NCBI RefSeq assembly: GCF_024171865.1 | Contig: NZ_JAMTCN010000024.1 | Location: 18,506 to 82,505 of the forward strand | Length of the DNA: 64,000 nucleotides | Reading direction: 5' to 3' | Origin: Prauserella aidingensis | GTDB lineage: Bacteria; Actinomycetota; Actinomycetes; Mycobacteriales; Pseudonocardiaceae | Part shown: in pieces, positions 25,140 to 34,065 of the stretch | Position numbering within the stretch: position 1 is the first letter of the stretch | How the letters are laid out: each line of letters starts with the position of its first letter | Program-made: the position numbers and the translations under genes | Notes under the pieces: generated by a model | What the model saw: only the letters and a program-made list of their open reading frames with translations | What the model was told of the DNA's origin: nothing | Database searches by the model: none

Positions 25140-25943
25140 CTACAGGATTTCGCTGACCTGCGCGGCCGCGGCGCGCAGACGGGTGGCCTCGACGTCGGCC
25201 GCGCCGGGGTGACGTGCGTGATACGCGAGCCGGAACAGGGTCGCCCGCAGCAGCAGCTGGGACCAGTCGGGCAGGTACGACCAGCGGTGCAGCAGCGCCA
25301 TGTCGGCTCCGCCCCACGCGACGGCGTCGATCGCCGCGACGGCGGCTCCCCACTCCGCGGGCCGGAAGTGCGGCACCAGGTCGACGATGCCGGGCGGAGC
25401 GTCGCCGTCGAACAGGACGGTGCCGAACAGCTCGCCGTGCACCAGCTGCGGCCGGGACGACAACGGCTTGCGGGCGGGCGCGAGGATCTCGAACCAGCGG
25501 CCGCCCTTGGCCTCGTCGAGTTCGACGTCGACCTCTCCCCAGGCCATCCGTTCGGCGTCCGCGGCGAGCCCCTGCCTGCCGGCGAGGAAGTCGGGCTCGG
25601 GCAGGTCGGACATGGCCCGTTGCAGCGTGATCGCGGTGTGCACGGTGTCGTCGGGGCGATTCTCGGGCCTGCCGGACACGAACCGGGCGGCGGCCCAGCC
25701 ACCCATGACCCAGCGGCCGTCCGTGGTGTTCAGCGGCCGCGCGATGCGCAGGTCGGGGGCCTCGAGCGCGGCGAGGGTGCGGGCGAGCCAGACGGCGTGC
25801 GCCCGGTCCGACACCTTCCGCAGCACGACGTCGCCGTAGCGCCACACGGTCGCGGCCAGCTGCTCGCCGTCGTCGTCGGAGGCCGTGGTCAGGCCGAAAG
25901 CCGCGCGCACGTGCGCAGGCGGACGTTCGGCTGCATACCCCAC
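25140..25943 (-). CDS. TIGR02569 family protein (aminoglycoside-phosphotransferase-like fold)
   Basis: 267 residues matching the actinobacterial family of M. tuberculosis Rv3205c. Visible blocks are LAATVWRYGDVVLRKVSDRA (beta strands and lysine of a kinase-like N-lobe), RPLNTTDGRWVMGGWAAARF, then LVHGELFGTVLF and GIVDLVPHFRPAEW, which resemble the catalytic loop and metal site of APH-type kinases with HGE in place of HGD. Activity is unknown. GTG at 25943 starts just before the conserved GYAAERPPAHV. It lies downstream of moeZ in the same direction, as in mycobacteria. Confidence 0.7.
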   Translation of the reverse strand: MGYAAERPPAHVRAAFGLTTASDDDGEQLAATVWRYGDVVLRKVSDRAHAVWLARTLAALEAPDLRIARPLNTTDGRWVMGGWAAARFVSGRPENRPDDTVHTAITLQRAMSDLPEPDFLAGRQGLAADAERMAWGEVDVELDEAKGGRWFEILAPARKPLSSRPQLVHGELFGTVLFDGDAPPGIVDLVPHFRPAEWGAAVAAIDAVAWGGADMALLHRWSYLPDWSQLLLRATLFRLAYHARHPGAADVEATRLRAAAAQVSEIL

Positions 25944-26070
25944 GCCGACGGACGTTACCGCCGACGCCACACGGCCGGGTGAGCGACCCCACGACCGACA
26001 CCGGCCCGTGACCCGGGTTCGCCTGAACCGACGTCCGACCGACCCACGGGGAACGGCCCCGGAAAAGACG

Positions 26071-26106
26071 AAGGCCCCGGCGCTGGGGTTTCCAGCTCCG
26101 GGGCCT
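26071..26106. terminator. Terminator-like hairpin downstream of moeZ
   Basis: AAGGCCCCGG..GCTGG pairs with CCAGC.TCCGGGGCCT around GGGTTT, giving a stem of about 14 pairs with one bulge. It lies 90-125 bases after the moeZ stop and before the TIGR02569 gene. No U-tract follows, as is common in GC-rich actinobacteria. Confidence 0.6.
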
Positions 26107-26194
26107 CCGCCGCACCCTGCAACCGGCCAGATGGCCTGAGCAAGTCTCAGCCGGCAGCACACAAGACGACGCCTTCAGCAGGCGCTGCCACCTA

Positions 26195-27373
26195 TCAGTA
26201 TGTAGGCAAGCTCGTGTCGATCTGCTTCGCCCATGCCAAAACGCCTCCGCCGAGGTGCGTGGCGCTCGAAAAACCGGCCTTGTGCAGGGCCGCGAGCGCC
26301 TCGGCGCTGCGCTGGCCCGACTTGCAGTGCAGCACGACCGGCTTGTCCTGCGGCAGCTCCGCGAGTGCCTCGCCCGACAGGATCCGGTCCTTCGGGATCA
26401 GCTTCGCGCCCTTGATGTTGACGATCTCGTACTCGTGCGGCTCGCGGACGTCGATGAGCTCGAAGTTCTCACCCGCGTCGAACTTGGCCTTCAGTTCGGC
26501 CGGCGTGATCGTGCTGCCGGAGGCGGCCTGCTGCGCGTCGTCGGAGACGACACCGCAGAACGACTCGTAGTCGATCAGCTCGGTGATCTTCGGGGTCTCC
26601 GGGTCCTTCCGGATCTTGACCTCGCGGTAGCGCATCTCGAGCGCGTCGTAGCTGATCAGCCTGCCGAGCAGCGGGTCACCGATACCGGTGATGAGCTTGA
26701 TCGCCTCGGTCACCATGATCGAACCGATCGACGCGCACAGCACGCCCAACACGCCACCCTCGGCGCACGACGGGACCATGCCGGGAGGCGGCGGCTCCGG
26801 GTACAGGTCGCGGTAGTTCAGGCCGCGGCCGTTGGGCGCGTCCTCCCAGAACACGCTGACCTGGCCCTCGAACCGGAAGATCGAGCCCCACACGTACGGC
26901 TTGCCGAGGATCACCGCGGCGTCGTTCACCAGGTAGCGCGTGGCGAAGTTGTCCGTGCCGTCGAGGATCAGGTCGTAGTCGCGGAAGACGTCGAGGGCGT
27001 TGTCGTTGGTCAGCTGCTCCTGGTGGAGCACCACGTCGACGTTCGGGTTGACCTCGGCGACCGACTCCTTGGCCGAGACGGCCTTCGGCTTGTCGATGTC
27101 CGACTGACCGTGGATCACCTGCCGCTGCAGGTTCGACTCGTCCACGACGTCGAAGTCGATCACGCCGAGCGTGCCCACTCCCGCCGCGGCGAGGTACAGC
27201 AGCGCCGGGCTGCCGAGCCCACCCGCGCCGATCACGAGCACCTTGGCGTTCTTCAGCCGCTTCTGCCCGTCCATTCCGACATCCGGGATGATCAGGTGCC
27301 TGCTGTACCGGGCGACCTCATCCTTGGTCAGCTCGGCAGCCGGCTCGACGAGCGGCGGCAGCGCAGTCGACAT
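26195..27373 (-). CDS. moeZ: MoeZ, adenylyltransferase/sulfurtransferase for sulfur-carrier proteins
   Basis: 392 residues, the family's usual length. A ThiF/MoeB domain (RYSRHLIIPDVGMDGQKRLK, ATP-binding VLVIGAGGLGSPALLYLAAA, DGTDNFATRYLVND, catalytic region SCAEGGVLGVLCAS) is fused to a C-terminal rhodanese domain whose active cysteine is C350 (VLHCKSGQRS). It adenylates the C-termini of small sulfur carriers such as MoaD2 and CysO and loads sulfur, supporting molybdopterin, cysteine and tRNA thiolation. This links to the Mo-dependent nitrate reductase nearby. ATG at 27373 follows GGAGG; an earlier in-frame start lacks one. Confidence 0.94.
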   Translation of the reverse strand: MSTALPPLVEPAAELTKDEVARYSRHLIIPDVGMDGQKRLKNAKVLVIGAGGLGSPALLYLAAAGVGTLGVIDFDVVDESNLQRQVIHGQSDIDKPKAVSAKESVAEVNPNVDVVLHQEQLTNDNALDVFRDYDLILDGTDNFATRYLVNDAAVILGKPYVWGSIFRFEGQVSVFWEDAPNGRGLNYRDLYPEPPPPGMVPSCAEGGVLGVLCASIGSIMVTEAIKLITGIGDPLLGRLISYDALEMRYREVKIRKDPETPKITELIDYESFCGVVSDDAQQAASGSTITPAELKAKFDAGENFELIDVREPHEYEIVNIKGAKLIPKDRILSGEALAELPQDKPVVLHCKSGQRSAEALAALHKAGFSSATHLGGGVLAWAKQIDTSLPTY

Positions 27374-27478
27374 CACGTCCTCCATCTCGCGCTTGTCGCA
27401 GTCCATCCATTCATAACCGGTCCGAGCCCCCGAACCTTCCCGTGTCCACATGCTGGACGGATCGCGGGGAGATCCGGC

Positions 27479-28633
27479 TCACTGCGCCTGGGGGTTCGGG
27501 AACGCGTTCGGACGACAGGTCTTGCCGTCCGCGGGCACGCTGCCCGCGTCACCGCCTTGCGTGTCGTTGAGCTTCGCGACGTAGTCGTTGGCGACGCCGA
27601 ACGTCTGCTGCATCATCACCGGCGCCAGCGCGCCCTCCTCGGCACACCCCACGTGACCATTGCCGAGAGCGTGGCCGACCTCGTGGTTGACGGCGTACTG
27701 GCGATACGCCGTCAGGTCGCTGCTGAACGCCTTCGCACCCCGCACCCACCGGGCCAGGTTGATCACGACCTCGCCGTCGATGTGGCACGACGCCGGGTAC
27801 GGGATCGCGTCGCCGCAGACGTCCTTCGCCGTCTCGGGAGTGGTGAGCCTCACGTAGAAGTCGGGCTCGGGTCCACTGTCGTCGACGCGCTGCAGCCGCA
27901 CGTCGCCGCTGCTGACCCAGCCGCGCTCGTCGTCCGAGAGGATGCCCTCCACCGTGGCCGCGTAGCTGTCCTCGCCCACGATGTCGGCGGGGGCGATGCC
28001 GTCCTCGACCTCGACCGTGTAGCGCAGCAGCCTGCCGCTCGTACCGACCGGGTCGCCACCGCCCGGCACGACATGCCAGGTGCCCTGCCCGCCGCGCGTG
28101 AACTCGCTGCCCTCGGGCAGTTCCGCCGTGGGGATGTTCAGGTTCTGCTTCTTCGCCGGGATCTCGTCGACCCCGCCCGCGTCGCCGCCGGGCTCCTGCG
28201 TACCGACCGCGGCCGACGGACCGCTCGCTTCCGCGCCCGGCCGGTCGGGATCGGTCTTGGTGGTGTCCACGACGACGAGCGCGGTGACCACGAGCAACAC
28301 CGGGATCGCATACACCCGCCAGCCGTAGGTGGCGACGACCCTACGGAAACCGGACTTCGACTTCCGCGGGCGTACCGCATCGGCGTCGTCCGCCTCCTCG
28401 TCCGGGTCTGCGGCCACGTCCCGGCGTCGCTCGCGTGGCTCCGCGTCGCCGTCCTCGTCGTGGGGCCGCCAGGACGCCCGCAGCGGCTCACCCGGCCTGC
28501 GCAGCGCGGGCCCGTAGCGTTCGTCCAACGGCCTCGCACCGGACGCGCGGTGGTGCCGCACACGCCCGGGGCCGCGGCCGGAATACCCGGACCGCTCACC
28601 CTCCCGCCGTGCTTCGTGCGACACCCTGTCCAC
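27479..28633 (-). CDS. DUF3152 membrane-anchored protein with HExxH-like metalloprotease motif
   Basis: 384 residues. A 120-residue Arg/Asp-rich cytoplasmic N-terminus, one membrane helix (AIPVLLVVTALVVVD), a linker, then the DUF3152 domain outside the membrane. The domain contains VNHEVGHALGNGH, a zincin-type HExxHxxxxxH site, plus the cysteine pairs KDVCGD/ASCHID and VGCAEEG/KTCRP. The N-terminal helix and extracellular enzyme domain match Rv3207c, which also neighbours moeZ. Substrate unknown. GTG at 28633; a GTG three codons on is equally possible. Confidence 0.82.
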   Translation of the reverse strand: MDRVSHEARREGERSGYSGRGPGRVRHHRASGARPLDERYGPALRRPGEPLRASWRPHDEDGDAEPRERRRDVAADPDEEADDADAVRPRKSKSGFRRVVATYGWRVYAIPVLLVVTALVVVDTTKTDPDRPGAEASGPSAAVGTQEPGGDAGGVDEIPAKKQNLNIPTAELPEGSEFTRGGQGTWHVVPGGGDPVGTSGRLLRYTVEVEDGIAPADIVGEDSYAATVEGILSDDERGWVSSGDVRLQRVDDSGPEPDFYVRLTTPETAKDVCGDAIPYPASCHIDGEVVINLARWVRGAKAFSSDLTAYRQYAVNHEVGHALGNGHVGCAEEGALAPVMMQQTFGVANDYVAKLNDTQGGDAGSVPADGKTCRPNAFPNPQAQ

Positions 28634-28684
28634 ACCGCCCAGCCTGCCACACCGGCCGAGCGCCGCACGGTGTCACCCGATGGG

Positions 28685-29785
28685 CTACCAGCGGCCGTCG
28701 GCGATGTGTTCCCACATGCCGAGGACGGCTCGCGCCACGGTCACGGGGCGTTCCATCTGCGCGACATGCCCCGTGCGGGGCAGCACCAACAGCCGAGCCG
28801 ACGGGATCGCGAGCGCCGTCGGCCGGGCGCGTCGCACCGAGATCACCCGGTCCTCGGTGCCCCACACCACGAGCGTCGGCACCCGCACCCGCGGCGCCGC
28901 CGACCACAGCGACCCCGTCCCGGGCGTGAACCACGAGCGGAAGATCTCCAGGGTGCTGCGTGCCAGCGCGGCGCCCGCCCACGCGTACTCCGACCGCGCC
29001 GCGAACTCCTCGGCCTGCTCGGTCAGCCGGTGGCGCGGGAACCGATCGGCGTCGGCGTAGACGAGGCGGATCGTCTGCAGCGCGCGTTCCTCGGGCGTCA
29101 GCCGCGCCAGCTGCCTGCGCGCGGGCGTCCCGATCACCGGCAGCATCGCCAGTGCCATCCGGGGGTCGGACAGCCTGCGCGGGTCGGGTCTACGGTCGGG
29201 CATCGCGGGCGAGACGAGCGTGAGGGTGGACACCAGTTCCGGCCTGCGCGCCGCCACCAGCAACGAGACCGCCCCGCCCATCGAATTGCCCACCAGGTGC
29301 ACCGGGCGCCGTAGCGACTCCAGGTAGCGGGCGACGACGTCGGCGTGGGCGTCGAGGCTGAAGCGGAACCCGGCAGGCGGCTCGGAGAAGCCGAAGCCGG
29401 GCAGGTCGAGCGCGATCCCCTCGGCGTGCGGCGCCAGCTGCGCGGCCAGGTCCGTCCAGTTGGTCGACGACCCGCCGAGGCCGTGGACGTAGACGGCCGT
29501 CTCGCCGACGCGGCCCGGCGTGCGGCGCACGTGGAGCCGCAGGCCACCCGCCTCGTCGCCCGCATGGCCGCCCACCGAGCCGTCACCGGGCGCGGCGTCA
29601 CCGGGCGCGGCGACGGCTTCCCAGGAGCCCTCCCACGGGGGCAACATCGGATCGTGGGCGGGCAGAACCGTCCGCGACAGGGGCACGTGCGTCAACGGCC
29701 GTCGGGGTGACCCCGTCGGCCGGACGGCCGGGCTCTCCCGGTCCTGCGGAATCGGGGTACTCGTCGTCGATGCGGTCTCGGACAC
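28685..29785 (-). CDS. Alpha/beta-hydrolase
   Basis: 366 residues. After a 90-residue Pro/Gly-rich leader the fold begins at GETAVYVHGLGGSSTNWTDL (oxyanion HG), with IALDLPGFGFSEPP, the nucleophile elbow VGNSMGGAVS, the acid in VVWGTEDRVISV and the histidine in LPRTGHVAQMERP: a complete Ser-Asp-His triad. Probable soluble esterase, lipase or dehalogenase-type enzyme; substrate not deducible. Its start faces the FasR-type regulator gene about 87 bases away, so both may share control. Confidence 0.85.
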   Translation of the reverse strand: MSETASTTSTPIPQDRESPAVRPTGSPRRPLTHVPLSRTVLPAHDPMLPPWEGSWEAVAAPGDAAPGDGSVGGHAGDEAGGLRLHVRRTPGRVGETAVYVHGLGGSSTNWTDLAAQLAPHAEGIALDLPGFGFSEPPAGFRFSLDAHADVVARYLESLRRPVHLVGNSMGGAVSLLVAARRPELVSTLTLVSPAMPDRRPDPRRLSDPRMALAMLPVIGTPARRQLARLTPEERALQTIRLVYADADRFPRHRLTEQAEEFAARSEYAWAGAALARSTLEIFRSWFTPGTGSLWSAAPRVRVPTLVVWGTEDRVISVRRARPTALAIPSARLLVLPRTGHVAQMERPVTVARAVLGMWEHIADGRW

Positions 29786-29821
29786 GACGTCCAGGATGCC
29801 GTATGAACTCGATGTTTGGCG

Positions 29822-29843
29822 TTACTTACATACCGCCGAGTAA
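29822..29843. promoter_or_regulatory. Candidate operator between the hydrolase and FasR-type genes
   Basis: TTACT and AGTAA form inverted arms around 12 bases, 29 bases upstream of the TetR ATG. The surrounding stretch is noticeably AT-richer than its neighbours. Possible autoregulatory site. Confidence 0.35.
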
Positions 29844-29871
29844 TGTGCCCGGGGAAGTCTGGAGGCGAAAG

Positions 29872-30495
29872 ATGACCGACACGGCGCACGGCAAGGGCGT
29901 GCGACTGCCCCGCACGCAGCGACGTGCCCAACTGCTGGCCGCGGCACAGCAGGTGTTCGCTGCCAACGGATACCACTCGGCGGCGATGGACGACATCGCC
30001 GAGCAGGCGGGTGTCAGCAAACCGGTGCTCTACCAGCACTTCCCCGGCAAGCTCGACCTCTACATCGCGCTGCTCGAGAGCCACGTCGACGACCTGGTGC
30101 GGGCCGTCGAGGGCGCGCTCGCCTCCACCACGGACAACAAGCAGCGGGTGCAGAACGCCGTCGGCGCGTTCTTCGACTTCGTCAACGGCGACGTCGGCGC
30201 GTTCCGCATGGTCTTCGAATCCGACCTCCGCGGCGAGCCCGACGTGCAGCAGGCCGTCGACAGGGCGACGACCGCCACGGTGGACGCGATCGCCAAGACG
30301 ATCATGTCCGACGCCGGGCTCGACGCGGAGCGTGCGCGGCTGCTGGCCGTCGGCCTCGTCGGCATGAGCCAGGTCAGCGCGCGCTACTGGCTCGACCAGG
30401 ACAGCGACATCAGCCGCGACGACGCCGTACGGCTCACCTCGACGCTGGCGTGGCGCGGGATCGGTGCGGGTTTCCCCCTGCACCATCCGCTGTAG
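29872..30495 (+). CDS. fasR: FasR-type TetR regulator of fatty acid synthesis
   Basis: 207 residues. The TetR HTH is at 12-60 (RAQLLAAAQQVFAANGYHSA, AMDDIAEQAGVSKPVLYQHF), followed by LASTTDNKQRVQNAVGAFFD and VGLVGMSQVSARYWLDQDSD, which closely resemble M. tuberculosis FasR (Rv3208), an acyl-CoA-responsive activator of fas-acpS. The location beside DUF3152 and upstream of DUF3107 is the same. ATG at 29872 has GGAGG six bases before. The last 62 bases overlap the convergent hydrolase gene. Confidence 0.82.
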   Translation: MTDTAHGKGVRLPRTQRRAQLLAAAQQVFAANGYHSAAMDDIAEQAGVSKPVLYQHFPGKLDLYIALLESHVDDLVRAVEGALASTTDNKQRVQNAVGAFFDFVNGDVGAFRMVFESDLRGEPDVQQAVDRATTATVDAIAKTIMSDAGLDAERARLLAVGLVGMSQVSARYWLDQDSDISRDDAVRLTSTLAWRGIGAGFPLHHPL

Positions 30496-31477
30496 CGGCA
30501 CCGTCCCCGGAGGCTCCGTCGCCGCCGACCCCGTTCCCGGCCGCACCGCCCCCGGCGGCGCGGCCGCCCGCTGCGGCGTCCACGGCAGCGGAGCTGCGGG
30601 CGTCGGCGACCAGCCCGCCGATCGCCTCGGCGACCGAGGTGTGCCGTTCCTGCGTGATCATGTGGCCCGCACCGGGCAGCAGCACGAACCGGGCGTCCGG
30701 CAGTTCGTCGGCGATGGCCTCCGCGTGCTCGACCGGGGTGAGCCGGTCGCGGTCGCCGACCATCACCACCGTGGGCACGGTCCGCAGCGCCGCCAGCGCG
30801 GTGCGGCGGTCGTGCAACGAGATCGCGTTCTGGAACCCGCCCACGCTGCGCGGGTGCGCCTTGCGCAGCTGGTCCGCGACCGAACGGACGTCCGCCTTCC
30901 GCGGCCGCTTGCCGAACACGAGCAGCCGGCTGCCCAGTGACGCGAACGGCCCGCCCACCGGCAGCCGCTCCTTCCGGTACGCCAGCAGCAGCGTCGCGAG
31001 CCGGCGTTCCAGCCGCGCTGCTCCCCTGCCCAGCGCGGCCGGGAGCCCGAGCGTGACCCGGTCCATGTTCCCCGACGACGTCGCCACGAACGCCGCACCC
31101 GCGACGCGGCGTGCCACCAGGTCCGGGTACCGGTCCGCCAGCGCCATGACGGTCATGCCGCCCATCGAGTGCCCGGCCAGCACGACCGGCCCCGCAGGTG
31201 CCTGTGTCGCGATGACCTCGGCGAGGTCGTCGGCCAGTCGGTCGATCGTCGCCGAGTCCGGCCCTGCCGGGTCCGAGTCGCCGTGCCCGCGCAGGTCGTA
31301 CCGCACGATGCGGGCCGAGGAGGCGAGCTCGCCCACCACCCGGTCCCAGGTGCGTCGGTCCTGGGTCCACCCGTGCACCAGCACGAGCGTCACCCGGGAG
31401 CCCGCGTCCCCGACGGGGTCGCAGGTCTCGACCGCGAGCCGCGTTCCGTCCGACGAGGTGACGGTGGTCGTCGTCAT
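30434..31477 (-). CDS. Alpha/beta-hydrolase
   Basis: 347 residues. The core runs LVLVHGWTQDRRTWDRVV, RIVRYDLRGHGDSDPAGP, nucleophile LAGHSMGGMTVMAL, acid VMVGDRDRLTPVEHAE and histidine LPGAGHMITQERH. A C-terminal tail of about 55 residues (Ala/Gly/Asp repeats such as GGGAAGNGVGGDGASGDGAA) lies beyond the fold and covers the end of the fasR gene on the other strand. The start ATG at 31477 is 8 bases after the diiron oxygenase stop, so the two are probably one transcript. Function unspecified hydrolase. Confidence 0.84.
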   Translation of the reverse strand: MTTTTVTSSDGTRLAVETCDPVGDAGSRVTLVLVHGWTQDRRTWDRVVGELASSARIVRYDLRGHGDSDPAGPDSATIDRLADDLAEVIATQAPAGPVVLAGHSMGGMTVMALADRYPDLVARRVAGAAFVATSSGNMDRVTLGLPAALGRGAARLERRLATLLLAYRKERLPVGGPFASLGSRLLVFGKRPRKADVRSVADQLRKAHPRSVGGFQNAISLHDRRTALAALRTVPTVVMVGDRDRLTPVEHAEAIADELPDARFVLLPGAGHMITQERHTSVAEAIGGLVADARSSAAVDAAAGGRAAGGGAAGNGVGGDGASGDGAATADGAGGNPHRSRATPASR

Positions 31478-31485
31478 GCCCGCCC

Positions 31486-32391
31486 TCACTTGTTCGGCAG
31501 CAGGCCCGCGCTGCGCCACAGCTGCATGCCGGGCGCGCCGACCAGGCCGGCCTCGTCGAGGAAAGGCATGATCTTCTCGCCGGAGAACAGCAGTGTCGCC
31601 CGCCAGTGCGGGTTGTTCAGCGCCGCCTGGTAGCCGTCCCTCGGGCGGATGCCCACGGACTTGTAGACGTGCGGGTTCACCAGGCTGCGGGTGATGTGCC
31701 AGGACACGAACGCGATGAGCCAGCGCTGATAGGCCAGCTCGACCTTGCCCATGCCCTTGATCCGACGGGTGACCTCTTCGCGCGCGAACGTGACGTGCCG
31801 GGCCTCCTCCAGCACGTGGATGCGGTTGACCATGCGCACCAGCGGCTGGATCTCCGGGTCGTTCATCTGCTCACGCTGGAGCCGGTCGAGGATTTCCTCG
31901 GCGACCAGGATCGAGCCGTACAGCGCGGGGCCGTAGCCGATGATCGGGAGGATCTTGGCCAGCTTGTGGCGCCACTTCACCGGGCCGTAGTGCGGGCAGC
32001 CGAACGTGTTCGACATGCGCGCGAACATCGTGGAGTGCCGGCACTCGTCGGCGATCTCCGTCAGCGCGTACTGCGCGTGGCTCGTCGTGGGGTCGCCGTT
32101 GTCGACCTCCTTGAGGAGCAGCTGCATGAGGATGACCTCGAACCAGATGCCGTTGGTGGCGATGCTGGCCATCTCGTGCTTGCCGAGTTCGATCCGCTGC
32201 TCGGGAGTGAGGGTCTCCCACAGGTCGGTGCCGTAGAGGCTCGACCGCTCCTCGGGGATGAACCGCTTGCCGTCGACGAGTGGGGCGTCCCAGTCGATGT
32301 CGACCTCGGGGTCGTAGAACTTGTTCGCCGACGACTTCAGAAGACGCTCGGCCGTCTTCTCGCGCCCGGCATCGCCCAGGGTCCGCGTCAT
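31486..32391 (-). CDS. AurF-like diiron oxygenase
   Basis: 301-residue four-helix-bundle protein. Two EXXH-type iron-binding helices are visible, ADECRHS (E116, H119) and LEEARHVTF (E196, H199), with further candidate ligands at E85, E166 and E205. This is the pattern of AurF, which oxidises aromatic amines to nitro groups, and of the many mycobacterial relatives with unknown substrates. It diverges from a TetR gene across paired dyads and is followed by a hydrolase, suggesting a small inducible oxidation unit. Confidence 0.8.
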   Translation of the reverse strand: MTRTLGDAGREKTAERLLKSSANKFYDPEVDIDWDAPLVDGKRFIPEERSSLYGTDLWETLTPEQRIELGKHEMASIATNGIWFEVILMQLLLKEVDNGDPTTSHAQYALTEIADECRHSTMFARMSNTFGCPHYGPVKWRHKLAKILPIIGYGPALYGSILVAEEILDRLQREQMNDPEIQPLVRMVNRIHVLEEARHVTFAREEVTRRIKGMGKVELAYQRWLIAFVSWHITRSLVNPHVYKSVGIRPRDGYQAALNNPHWRATLLFSGEKIMPFLDEAGLVGAPGMQLWRSAGLLPNK

Positions 32392-32435
32392 CGCGGGCCA
32401 CCACCTTTCGCGGCTCGGTGAGGACTGCTCCCGTT

Positions 32436-32462
32436 GTTAATGTAACTTCCGGTAACAGTTAC
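32436..32462. promoter_or_regulatory. Two dyads in the diiron oxygenase/TetR divergent promoter
   Basis: GTTA-ATG-TAAC (32436-32446) and GTAAC-A-GTTAC (32452-32462) are perfect inverted repeats with centres 16 bases apart. They lie between the divergent starts, just upstream of a TAGCAT -10-like hexamer at 32469. This is a good candidate for the TetR operator. Confidence 0.55.
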
Positions 32463-32481
32463 TTCTGGTAGCATGCGAGGC

Positions 32482-33264
32482 ATGCCGGACCCTGTCAAGT
32501 CGAACAAGAAGAAGTCGTCGGACAAGGCAACACCCGGAAGTGGGGATGCCAGGAAGGACCGCTGGCGCAAGCACCGCATCGCGCGCCGGGCCGAATTCGT
32601 CGACGCCGCACTGGCCGCGCTGGAGGAACAGGGTCCCGACCTGGGCATGGAACACGTCGCGGCGGCGGCGGGCGTGACCAAACCCGTGCTGTACCGCCAC
32701 TTCGAGGACAAGGCCGACCTCTACCTCGCGCTCGGCGACCGCGGCACCGAGATCCTGTTCGAACGCCTCATGCCGGCGATCAACGCCGAACTCGCCCCGG
32801 TGCCCCGCATCCGCATGGCGCTCGACGCGTTCTTCACCGTCCTCGAGGAGCACCCCAACCTGTACCGGCTGCTCGCCCGCAGGCGGTTCGCCGACCGCCC
32901 ACTGGACTCGGAGGTCACCGACGTCGTCGCCGAGGACAAGGCACTCATCGCCAACGCACTGACCGCGCTGCTCGGCGACTACCTGCGCATGTTCAACGTG
33001 GACTCGGGCGCGGCCGAACCGTGGGCGCACGGCGTGGTCGGACTCGTGCACAACACGGGCGAATGGTGGCTGGCCAAGCGCAGCATGAGCCGCGACGCCG
33101 TCGTCGAATACCTGACCCGGATCATCTGGGCCGCCATCGACGGACTCGCCCGGCAGCACGGCATCGAGATCGACCCCGACCGGCCGGTCGACACCAACAA
33201 GATCGTCCAGTTCCACCGCGACGACACGGCAGGCCCCACCGACGAAGCTGGAGCAGCACGATGA
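32482..33264 (+). CDS. TetR-family regulator
   Basis: 260 residues. A lysine-rich start (VKSNKKKSSDK) precedes the HTH (RRAEFVDAALAALEEQGPDL, MEHVAAAAGVTKPVLYRHFE) at about 40-85 and an all-helical ligand domain. TAGCAT seven bases before the ATG at 32482 suggests a leaderless transcript from that ATG; the ATG at 32473 would be the alternative. It overlaps the DUF4873 gene (ATGA) and diverges from the AurF-like gene, its likely target. Confidence 0.85.
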   Translation: MPDPVKSNKKKSSDKATPGSGDARKDRWRKHRIARRAEFVDAALAALEEQGPDLGMEHVAAAAGVTKPVLYRHFEDKADLYLALGDRGTEILFERLMPAINAELAPVPRIRMALDAFFTVLEEHPNLYRLLARRRFADRPLDSEVTDVVAEDKALIANALTALLGDYLRMFNVDSGAAEPWAHGVVGLVHNTGEWWLAKRSMSRDAVVEYLTRIIWAAIDGLARQHGIEIDPDRPVDTNKIVQFHRDDTAGPTDEAGAAR

Positions 33265-33587
33265 GCGAACACGACGAGGACGGCTACACCGGCACGGCGA
33301 CGCTGCTGGTCGACGAGACCGAGCTGACGGTCGAGGTCGAACTGCGCGGCCACTTCCAGCCGATCGACGGCTACTACCACTGGTACGGCCGGATCAAGCG
33401 CCACGACGAGCTCATGGCCCTCACCGGCGGCAAGAAGCGCAAGGCACGCCTCACCACGCCGGAGGGCGCAGCCGACAGCGAGATCTCCGACCCCGACCCG
33501 TGGGACCGGTACCGGATCATGGGCACGAGCACCCCGCCGTTCGCCGTACCGACCACGCTCGACGAGGTCGAGGCCACCGCCCACTGA
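33261..33587 (+). CDS. DUF4873 family protein
   Basis: 108 residues: YTGTATLLVDETELTVEVEL, RGHFQPIDGYYHWYGRIKRH and WDRYRIMGTSTPPFAVPTTL. DUF4873 occurs in actinobacteria alone or fused to flavin monooxygenases. Mostly beta, no membrane segment. It is coupled to the TetR gene by a 4-base overlap, which suggests it belongs with the diiron oxygenase system. Biochemical role unknown. Confidence 0.75.
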   Translation: MSEHDEDGYTGTATLLVDETELTVEVELRGHFQPIDGYYHWYGRIKRHDELMALTGGKKRKARLTTPEGAADSEISDPDPWDRYRIMGTSTPPFAVPTTLDEVEATAH

Positions 33588-33744
33588 CCGGGCCGCGCCG
33601 CCGGACCGGACCACGTTCCCGGGTGAGCCAGGGGCGACCCACGTCCCCGGGGCGGCCCACATCCCCGGGGACGCCCGGCCGCCCGGCCGTCGCAGGCCGC
33701 CCGGTACTCGCAGGGCACGTCGACCGGCGGGGCCCGACACACGA

Positions 33745-33782
33745 CGAACGCCGCGCCTTCCCCTCGGGAGGCGCGGCGTTCG
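33745..33782. terminator. Bidirectional terminator between DUF4873 and DUF3107 genes
   Basis: Perfect 14-base arms CGAACGCCGCGCCT and AGGCGCGGCGTTCG enclose a 10-base loop. It lies between convergent genes, 46 bases from the DUF3107 stop. Confidence 0.8.
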
Positions 33783-33828
33783 GATGTTCCGGGTCTTCGG
33801 GTGCGGCCGGGCGTCGGCCGCCGGCGGG

Positions 33829-34065
33829 TCAGCCGCCGACAGCGAAGCCGACGCGACGTGCGTCCGACGGTGCGATCTCGACGTACGCGATCCGGTCGGA
33901 CGGGACCAGGTACTTGCGGCCCTTGTCGTCGGTCAGGCTGAACAGGCCGTCTTCGGCACCCAGTGCTTCGGCAACCAGCTTCTCGACCTCCTCGGCCGTC
34001 TGGCCGCTGGACACCACCAGCTCCCGCGGGGTGTCCTTGATGCCGATCTTGACCTCCACGTGCAA
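33829..34065 (-). CDS. DUF3107 family protein
   Basis: 78 residues: VEVKIGIKDTPRELVVSSGQ, TAEEVEKLVAEAL, DDKGRKYLVPSDRIAYVEIA. This is the conserved actinobacterial protein called TB9.4 in M. tuberculosis (Rv3208A), whose gene also follows fasR. A small alpha/beta protein, perhaps an ATP-binding or scaffold factor; no activity is established. Preceded by GGAGG at a good distance (GCGGAGGTTGCACGTG). Confidence 0.88.
   Translation of the reverse strand: MHVEVKIGIKDTPRELVVSSGQTAEEVEKLVAEALGAEDGLFSLTDDKGRKYLVPSDRIAYVEIAPSDARRVGFAVGG

Noticed and set aside
26071..26106. tRNA or riboswitch
   Set aside because: A single long hairpin without cloverleaf or known riboswitch consensus; better as terminator.
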